From Nitrospirota bacterium (GTDB lineage: Bacteria > Nitrospirota > Nitrospiria > Nitrospirales > NS-4), in assembly GCA_005877565.1 (NCBI GenBank), contig VBOK01000155.1:1-12841 (forward strand): DNA of 12,841 bases. The letters run 5' to 3'. Shown piece after piece: positions 7,115 through 12,841 of the stretch (positions are counted from its first letter, which is position 1; each line of letters opens with the position of its first letter). A program made the translations under genes and the position numbers. Under the pieces are notes generated by a model. The model worked only from the letters and a program-made list of their open reading frames with translations. It had not been told where the DNA came from and made no database searches.

Positions 7115-9217
7115 ATGGCGCAGACAGTTGAACTCGAAGTAGCGGGCCGCACGCTCCGGCTGGAAACCGGGCACTTGGCTAAGCAGGCCGATGGCGCGGT
7201 GCTGGCCACCTATGGTGACACGTACGTGTTGGCCACAGCGGTGGCCTCGCAGGCTGACAAGAAGGACACCGATTTCCTGCCGCTGACCGTGGACTACCAG
7301 GAGAAAGCCTATGCCGCGGGCAAGATTCCGGGCGGCTTTTTCAGGCGCGAGGGCCAACCGTCGGAGAGAGAAAAACTCACCAGTCGCTTGATCGATCGGC
7401 CAATGCGGCCGCTGTTCCCCGAGGGGTGGTACTACGAGACCCAGGTGATCGCGACAGTGATCTCCGCCGACCAGTCCGGTACCTCCGACGTGGTGGGGAT
7501 CATCGCGTCCTCGGCGGCGCTGGCGATCTCCAACATCCCCTTCAACGGGCCGGTGGGGGCGGTGCGGGTCGCCCGCCTGAACGGACAGTTCGTGATCAAC
7601 CCCACCTTGAGCGCGCTGGATGAATGCGATCTGAGCCTGGTGGTAGCCGGGACGGCGGACGCCGTCATGATGGTGGAAGGCGGGGCGGCGGGCCTGCCGG
7701 AAAGCGTGATGATCGCGGCGATCGAGCGGGCACACGTGGAAATCAAGAAGATTGTGGAAATCATCCGGAAGCTCGTCGCGGTGAGCGGCAAGCCCAAGCG
7801 CGCTGCGGTGACCGAGCAGATCGATCCGGCTCTGGCGGCGACGGTGGAGACACACACGGCCGCGAAGATCCGGGAAGCGATCTTCATCCCCAACAAGACC
7901 GCCCGCCAGGAACGCTTGGATGCGATCATGGCGGAAGCGGTGGAAGCCCTCAAGAAGGAGGACGACCCGGACCGCGAGCGGCACGTGAAGCTGGTGTTTC
8001 ACAACCTCGAGTACACCGAAGTCCGGAAAATGATTCTGGAGAAGGGCAAGCGCGCCGACGGGCGCGGGCCCGCGGACATCCGGCCGATCACGTGCGAAGT
8101 GGGCATCCTGCCACGCGCGCACGGCTCGGCGCTGTTCACGCGTGGAGAGACACAGGCGCTCGCGGTCGTCACGTTGGGCACTAGCGATGATGAGCAAAAG
8201 ATCGACGCCTTGGAGGGCGAATACTACCGGAACTTCATGCTCCATTATAACTTTCCCCCCTTCAGCGTCGGCGAGGCGCGGCCGTTGCGCTCACCGGGCC
8301 GCCGCGAAATCGGCCATGGCGCCCTCGCGGAGCGCGCCTTGAAGCCGGTACTCCCCTCCAAGCAGGAGTTTCCCTACACCCTGCGGCTCGTCTCGGACAT
8401 CCTGGAGTCGAACGGGTCCTCGTCGATGGCGACCGTCTGCGGCGGAAGCCTGGCCCTCATGGACGCCGGCGTGCCCGTCAAGGAGCCCGTGGCCGGCATC
8501 GCGATGGGGCTGATCAAGGAAGGCGACAAGGTCATGGTCATCTCCGACATCCTCGGGCTCGAGGACCACCTCGGGGACATGGACTTCAAAGTCTGCGGCA
8601 CGGCGCAAGGCGTGACGGCGCTGCAGATGGACATCAAGATCGCGGGGATCACGGCCCAACTGATGGAGCGGGCCCTGGCGCAGGCGCGAGAAGGGCGGCT
8701 GTACATCCTGGAACGCATGCGCTTAGCCCTCGCGGCGCCGCGTCCGCAGATGTCGCCCTACGCGCCCCGGATTTACACGCTCAAGATCAAGCCGGAAAAG
8801 ATCCGCGAGGTCATCGGCCCCGGCGGCAAAGTCATCCGCGACATCGTGGCCACCTGCGGCGTGAAGATGGACGTGCAGGACGACGGGACGGTGACGATCG
8901 CCTCGAGCGACGAGGCGTCCGCTCAGAAGGCGATCACGCGGGTGAACCAGATCACCGAGGAAGTCGAAGTCGGCAAGCTGTACATGGGCAAGGTCAAGAA
9001 GATCATGGACTTCGGCGCCTTCGTCGAAGTGCTGCCCGGCGTGGATGGGCTCGTGCACATCTCGCAACTGGCGCACCATCGCGTCAAGGCGGTGACGGAC
9101 GAGGTCAAGGAAGGCGACGAGGTGCTCGTGAAGGTGCTGGAGGTGGACCGGCAGGGTAAGATCCGGCTCAGCCGCAAGGAGGCGATGCCGGACCCGAAAG
9201 CCTCCGCGCAACCGTAG
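7115..9217 (+). CDS. pnp: Polyribonucleotide nucleotidyltransferase (PNPase)
   Basis: PNPase is a trimeric 3'-5' phosphorolytic exoribonuclease that also synthesises heteropolymeric tails, and it is a core part of RNA degradation. The 700-residue length is typical. The first RNase PH domain (about 10-140) includes DFLPLTVDYQEKAYAAGKIPGG. The all-helical linker domain is at about 235-305. The second RNase PH domain starts near 312 (RADGRGPADIRPI) and includes HGSALFTRGETQA. Its catalytic acidic cluster EDHLGDMDFK has Asp484 and Asp490, equivalent to E. coli Asp486 and Asp492. The KH domain (about 553-612) has GPGG at 568-571, and the S1 domain (about 620-692) reads GKVKKIMDFGAFVEVLPG. AAAGGAG at 7097-7103 supports the ATG at 7115. 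It follows rpsO after a structured leader that may mediate autoregulation. Confidence 0.98.
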   Translation: MAQTVELEVAGRTLRLETGHLAKQADGAVLATYGDTYVLATAVASQADKKDTDFLPLTVDYQEKAYAAGKIPGGFFRREGQPSEREKLTSRLIDRPMRPLFPEGWYYETQVIATVISADQSGTSDVVGIIASSAALAISNIPFNGPVGAVRVARLNGQFVINPTLSALDECDLSLVVAGTADAVMMVEGGAAGLPESVMIAAIERAHVEIKKIVEIIRKLVAVSGKPKRAAVTEQIDPALAATVETHTAAKIREAIFIPNKTARQERLDAIMAEAVEALKKEDDPDRERHVKLVFHNLEYTEVRKMILEKGKRADGRGPADIRPITCEVGILPRAHGSALFTRGETQALAVVTLGTSDDEQKIDALEGEYYRNFMLHYNFPPFSVGEARPLRSPGRREIGHGALAERALKPVLPSKQEFPYTLRLVSDILESNGSSSMATVCGGSLALMDAGVPVKEPVAGIAMGLIKEGDKVMVISDILGLEDHLGDMDFKVCGTAQGVTALQMDIKIAGITAQLMERALAQAREGRLYILERMRLALAAPRPQMSPYAPRIYTLKIKPEKIREVIGPGGKVIRDIVATCGVKMDVQDDGTVTIASSDEASAQKAITRVNQITEEVEVGKLYMGKVKKIMDFGAFVEVLPGVDGLVHISQLAHHRVKAVTDEVKEGDEVLVKVLEVDRQGKIRLSRKEAMPDPKASAQP

Positions 9218-9237
9218 CGGCCTGAGGCGCAGGCGGC

Positions 9238-10491
9238 ATGTTCAGAAAAGAGGTGCTGGACAACGGCGTGCGGGTAGTCACCGAGCGGATACCCTCGATG
9301 CGGTCGGTCTCGATCGGGATCTGGGTGGATGTCGGCTCGCGCGATGAGGAGCCGGGCGAGGAAGGCTTCTCGCACTTCATCGAGCACATGGTCTTCAAAG
9401 GCACGCGGCGGCGCTCGGCCGAGGCTATCTCGCGGGAGATCGATGCGCTCGGCGGGGAGCTCAATGCCTTTACGTCCCGGGAGTGTACCACCTTCTACGC
9501 CAAGGTTCTGGACGAACATCTGACGCAGGGCATCGACCTGCTCGCGGACATCTTCCACCATTCCCGGTTTGACGCCCGGGAAGTGACCAAGGAGAAGCAG
9601 GTGGTGCTGGAAGAGATCCGGATGGTCGAAGACGACCCGGAGGATTACCTCCATGACCTGCACACCAAGAACTGCCTCCGTTCCCACCCGCTGGGACGGC
9701 CCGTGCTCGGGGAAGTCGCCACCATCGAAGCGCTCCGCCGGGTCCAGTTGCTGTCCTTCCGGGCCCGGCATTACCGCCCCTCGCAGGTCGTCGTCGCGAT
9801 GGCGGGGAATTTCGCCTTCGGGCCGGTGCTGAAGCAGCTGGCGTCGGCGTTCGGAGACCCGTGGGATTCCGAAACCGGATCCGAGCACCGGGTCCCGCCG
9901 ACGGTCACGAAAGGCGTGCACGTTCGGCCGAAGCCGTTGGAGCAGGCCCACATCTGCGTGGGCGCCAAAGGCGTCGCCCACAGCGACAAGGATCGGTACG
10001 CGGTCTACGCGTTGAATGCCGTCCTGGGCGGAGGCGTCAGTTCCCGCTTATTCCAGGAGGTGCGGGAAAAGCGCGGGTTGGCCTACTCCATTTATTCCTT
10101 CGTCACCTGTTTTACGGACAGCGGGTTGGTGACGGTCTACGCCGGGGTCCGGCCTGACGCGGCGCCCCGCGCGATCGGGCTCATCTTCAAGGAGTTGCGG
10201 CGGTTGCAGGACAAGCCGGTCGGGCGCGCCGAATTGGAGCGGGCCAAGAGCCAGTTGAAGGGCAACCTCATGCTGGGGCTCGAGAGCACCAGCAGCCGGA
10301 TGAACAAACTGGCCAAGGACGAGCTATACTTTGGGTGCCATATCCCGCTAAGGCAGGTCATGGCCGACATCGACGCGATCTCGGCGGACCAGCTGTGGCG
10401 TCTCAGCCGGGAGCTCTTTGATGGTCGGTTTCTGGCTGTGACCGCCTTGGGACCGCTTCAGAAGGGGGATGTCGCGCGCGTCATGCAGTGA
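9238..10491 (+). CDS. M16 family zinc peptidase
   Basis: This is a single-unit M16 (pitrilysin/mitochondrial processing peptidase-like) protease of 417 residues. The inverted zinc motif HxxEH is present as HFIEH: His46 and His50 bind zinc and Glu49 is catalytic. The third ligand is Glu126, exactly 76 residues after His50 (VVLEEIRMV), as in processing-peptidase beta subunits. The N-terminal M16 domain spans about 8-155. The C-terminal domain (about 165-390) has the REKRGLAYSIYS segment, which corresponds to the conserved Arg/Tyr substrate-binding region. No signal peptide is apparent, so it is probably cytoplasmic. An M16 peptidase right after pnp is a recurrent arrangement in several phyla; its substrate is unknown. 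It starts 20 bases after pnp and is probably co-transcribed. Confidence 0.94.
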   Translation: MFRKEVLDNGVRVVTERIPSMRSVSIGIWVDVGSRDEEPGEEGFSHFIEHMVFKGTRRRSAEAISREIDALGGELNAFTSRECTTFYAKVLDEHLTQGIDLLADIFHHSRFDAREVTKEKQVVLEEIRMVEDDPEDYLHDLHTKNCLRSHPLGRPVLGEVATIEALRRVQLLSFRARHYRPSQVVVAMAGNFAFGPVLKQLASAFGDPWDSETGSEHRVPPTVTKGVHVRPKPLEQAHICVGAKGVAHSDKDRYAVYALNAVLGGGVSSRLFQEVREKRGLAYSIYSFVTCFTDSGLVTVYAGVRPDAAPRAIGLIFKELRRLQDKPVGRAELERAKSQLKGNLMLGLESTSSRMNKLAKDELYFGCHIPLRQVMADIDAISADQLWRLSRELFDGRFLAVTALGPLQKGDVARVMQ

Positions 10492-10506
10492 CGAAGGAAC
10501 CGCCTC

Positions 10507-12498
10507 ATGGAACTCAGCCGGTCGCGACGGGGCCTCCAGAAGAAATTCGTCGCTTCCCTTCTGATCGTCGGCTTCTCGCCCGGAATCGTCGCCCTCTTCG
10601 CGACCTACCTCTATAGCATCCAGACGATTAAAACCTCCATCGGCGGCAGCTTCCAGCAGATCGCCGCCTCGACCGCGCGCCGGATCGAGGTCATGATCGA
10701 TGACGAGATCGACGGCGCGCGCCACTTGGCGGCGACCCCGCTCACGGTGCGGGCGTCGGCCGAGGCGTCGAACGGGTCCTACCGGACGGAAGACCCGCAG
10801 GCGATCCGCGCCCGGTTGCTGCAGCGCAGTTCGCAGTGGGAGCGGTACCGGGACGGCGAGGACCGGGTTCTCCCGAGTTACATCGATCGAGGAACGCTGG
10901 TTTACATTCGGGACTGGTACGCCGTCCGGGCCGGCGGGTATCAGAACCTCCTGGTCACGGACGCGCAGGGGGCCCTGGTCGCGAGCGTGGCGCCCACCGT
11001 TGGGTACCTGCACGGTGATGAGCTCTGGTGGCGGGAAGCCTTCGCCGACGGACGCGGTCGGCTGTACGTCAGCGACATTTACAAGCAGGCGGCCGGCGAG
11101 TATCTGCTGGACATTGCGGTCCCCATCATGGACCGCTCCGGCAAACGCGCCGTCGGGGTGGTCAAGCTGGAGCTGCGGCGTGCGAATCTGATGAAGGCCA
11201 TCATGGAGATCAAAGTCGGGGACCGGGGGCATGGCATGCTGCTCAACACCGAGGGCACGCCGCTCATCTGCCCTGTCCTCCCGCCCAAGGCGCACCTGAT
11301 CAACGATCCGTTGATGCGGCAACTGATGCAAACGACGCCGGGATGGGTGGTGGCCGAGGACGATGCCCATGGGGGGCACAACTCGATCGTCGGGTACGCG
11401 CCCATCCGGTTCGTCCATCCACTGTCGGAGTCCAGTCTGGGCGGGCACCAGTGGTACGCCTTCGTGCGCCAGGACCCTGACGAGACCTATGCGCCGGTGT
11501 ACACGCTGTTACGCACGGTGGGGATGATCGGGTTTGGGATGGTGACGGCGCTCGCGTCGCTGGGGTTTTTTCTCGGGCGCCTGTTTGTGAAGCCCATTCT
11601 GATGCTACAGGAGCAGGCCGACGCGATCCGGCAGAGTGTGCGGGACCTGGCGTCGGCCGGCCGGTTTGATCGGGCGCTCCGGAGCACGGCCGAGCGTCGG
11701 GTGACGGTGCGCACCGGTGACGAGCTGGAATCGCTCGCGCTGGCCTTCAACCAGATGGCGCAGGCGTTGGACGAGAGCCTGAAGACGATCCGCAACCAGG
11801 AGAACGAGCTCCTGCGCAAAGAAAAGCTGGCCTCGGTCGGCCAACTGCTGGCTGCTCTCGCCCACGACATCAAGAACCCGCTCGGCGTGATCCGCAGCTC
11901 GGCCCAACTCGTGCTGGACGATCACCAGTCCGAGGCCGTCAAGCGCGAGGTGGCGCAGTACGTGATCGAAGAAGTGGACCGGCTCACGAACCGGATCAAT
12001 CACTTCCTGCGGTTCGCCCGGCAAAAACCGCCAGAAGTCCGCCCCGTTGCGGTCAAGGTGCTCCTGGAGGCGGCCCTGCAGGAGTGGCGGGCGCTGGGGA
12101 CCGGATCTGTCATCGCCGAAGAGGTGAGCATCGCATCCGACGTGCCGGACTTGATGGTGGACCCGGATCAGGTCAAGGAGGCGCTGGTGAATCTCATGAT
12201 CAACGCCCGAGAAGCCATGCCGCAGGGCGGGACCCTCACCATCACAGCCAGCATGGAGGGCAAGAGCGGCGCACCGGCGACGGTGGTCGTGCGGATTGTG
12301 GATGCCGGATGCGGGATCAGCCCAGAACACCTCAAGCAGATCTTCGATCCGTTCTTCACCACCAAAGACTTCGGGACCGGGCTCGGCCTGACGAACGCCA
12401 AGCGGCTGGTGGAGCAGAACGGTGGACAACTGGCGATCAATAGCCAGGAGGGGAAGGGCACGGAAGTCGTGCTCCGGTTGCCGGCGCTGGCTCGGTAA
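10507..12498 (+). CDS. Membrane sensor histidine kinase, NtrB-like, with extracytoplasmic Cache-type sensor
   Basis: This 663-residue histidine kinase should sense a periplasmic signal and phosphorylate the regulator encoded next. TM1 is at about 14-36. A large extracytoplasmic region (about 40-330) has double-Cache-like features: LLVTDAQGALVAS, an ELWWREAFADGRGRLYVSD stretch, and IAVPIMDRSGKRAVGVVKLEL. TM2 is at about 337-360. A HAMP domain (about 360-422) appears some ten residues longer than usual between its two helices. A coiled-coil leads into the H box with His453 (LAHDIKNPLG). The ATPase domain has an N box with Asn562 and Asn566 (VNLMINAREAMP), DAGCGIS (599-605), the FDPFFTTK F box and GTGLGL (623-628). 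AAGGA at 10494-10498 supports the ATG. It lies 15 bases after the peptidase. The ligand cannot be inferred; Cache domains often bind small metabolites. Confidence 0.93.
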   Translation: MELSRSRRGLQKKFVASLLIVGFSPGIVALFATYLYSIQTIKTSIGGSFQQIAASTARRIEVMIDDEIDGARHLAATPLTVRASAEASNGSYRTEDPQAIRARLLQRSSQWERYRDGEDRVLPSYIDRGTLVYIRDWYAVRAGGYQNLLVTDAQGALVASVAPTVGYLHGDELWWREAFADGRGRLYVSDIYKQAAGEYLLDIAVPIMDRSGKRAVGVVKLELRRANLMKAIMEIKVGDRGHGMLLNTEGTPLICPVLPPKAHLINDPLMRQLMQTTPGWVVAEDDAHGGHNSIVGYAPIRFVHPLSESSLGGHQWYAFVRQDPDETYAPVYTLLRTVGMIGFGMVTALASLGFFLGRLFVKPILMLQEQADAIRQSVRDLASAGRFDRALRSTAERRVTVRTGDELESLALAFNQMAQALDESLKTIRNQENELLRKEKLASVGQLLAALAHDIKNPLGVIRSSAQLVLDDHQSEAVKREVAQYVIEEVDRLTNRINHFLRFARQKPPEVRPVAVKVLLEAALQEWRALGTGSVIAEEVSIASDVPDLMVDPDQVKEALVNLMINAREAMPQGGTLTITASMEGKSGAPATVVVRIVDAGCGISPEHLKQIFDPFFTTKDFGTGLGLTNAKRLVEQNGGQLAINSQEGKGTEVVLRLPALAR

Positions 12499-12522
12499 GG
12501 AATAGGGTAAAAAAGGAGACGC

Positions 12523-12841
12523 ATGGCGGACGCGACGATTCTGATCGTTGAGGATGAGGAAAAGATGCGACGGCTGTTCGATCTGGTCCTCCGACCGGAG
12601 GGGTACCGCCTGCTCCAGGCCGACTCGGGAGAGGCCGGTCTCAGGTTCTTGGAGGAAGGCGGCATCGACCTCGTTCTGACGGATCTACAGATGGCGAAGG
12701 TCAGCGGGCTGGATATCCTGGAGCACGTGACCAGGGACTACCCGGACCTGCCTGTGGTGATCATCACCGGGCACGGAACGGTCAAGTCGGCGGTGGAGGC
12801 GATAAAGAAGGGCGCCTTCGACTATATCAGCAAGCCGGTCG
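12523..12841 (+). CDS. Response regulator receiver domain, probably NtrC family (3'-truncated by window edge)
   Basis: Only the first 106 codons are visible, and they form nearly a whole receiver domain. Acidic residues Glu10 and Asp11 (ILIVEDEEK), the phospho-acceptor Asp54 (LVLTDLQM), Thr82 (VVIITGHGT) and Lys104 (YISKPV) are all present, so phosphotransfer should work. The wording ITGHGTVKSAVEAIKKGAFDYISKP is close to NtrC/AtoC-type regulators. Those continue into a sigma-54-dependent AAA+ domain and a DNA-binding domain, but the output part lies outside the window, so that assignment is inferred. The ATG at 12523 follows AAAAGGAG (12511-12518), with a somewhat short spacer of 4 bases. It starts 24 bases after the kinase stop, so kinase and regulator form a cognate pair in one operon. 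Confidence 0.92.
   Translation, partial: MADATILIVEDEEKMRRLFDLVLRPEGYRLLQADSGEAGLRFLEEGGIDLVLTDLQMAKVSGLDILEHVTRDYPDLPVVIITGHGTVKSAVEAIKKGAFDYISKPV

Overview
This is a GC-rich stretch of bacterial chromosome, with every gene on the + strand and mostly very short gaps. It carries the conserved translation and RNA-metabolism cluster rimP-nusA-infB-ylxP-rbfA-truB-rpsO-pnp, followed by an M16 zinc peptidase and a two-component system. The gene order, the 89-residue S15, the form of IF2 (N-terminus MRVFELAK plus a long Lys/Pro/Ala linker) and an NtrB/NtrC-like pair suggest a Nitrospirota-like or similar Gram-negative lineage. That placement is an inference from memory of gene order and protein style and is only moderately secure.

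Layout: positions 2-427 hold the 3' end of a fold-type IV PLP aminotransferase (D-amino-acid transaminase type). A 77-base gap follows, containing two hairpins; the second (474-499) is a textbook intrinsic terminator ending 5 bases before the rimP ATG. Positions 505-4932 encode RimP, NusA and IF2. Positions 4945-6664 encode YlxP (DUF503), RbfA and TruB, with rbfA and truB overlapping. Positions 6690-6959 encode S15, preceded by an AT-rich palindrome that contains a good extended -10 promoter element. A 155-base gap with a strong stem-loop separates rpsO from pnp (7115-9217). An M16 peptidase (9238-10491), a membrane sensor kinase (10507-12498) and the first 106 codons of a response regulator (12523 to the window end) complete the segment.

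How the genes work together: RimP and RbfA mature the 30S subunit, S15 is a primary 16S rRNA binder, TruB modifies the T-arm of tRNA, and IF2 starts translation. NusA controls pausing and termination, and PNPase degrades RNA. Grouping them allows joint control, and the terminator just before rimP is well placed to be an attenuator for the nusA-infB operon. The kinase and regulator downstream are a separate signalling pair whose stimulus cannot be read from the sequence.

Nothing here looks like a new defence or mobile system. The observations most worth a second look are regulatory or structural: the possible rimP-leader attenuator with a competing pairing, a palindromic repeat element inserted in frame into TruB, the rpsO promoter/palindrome, and the rpsO-pnp leader hairpin.
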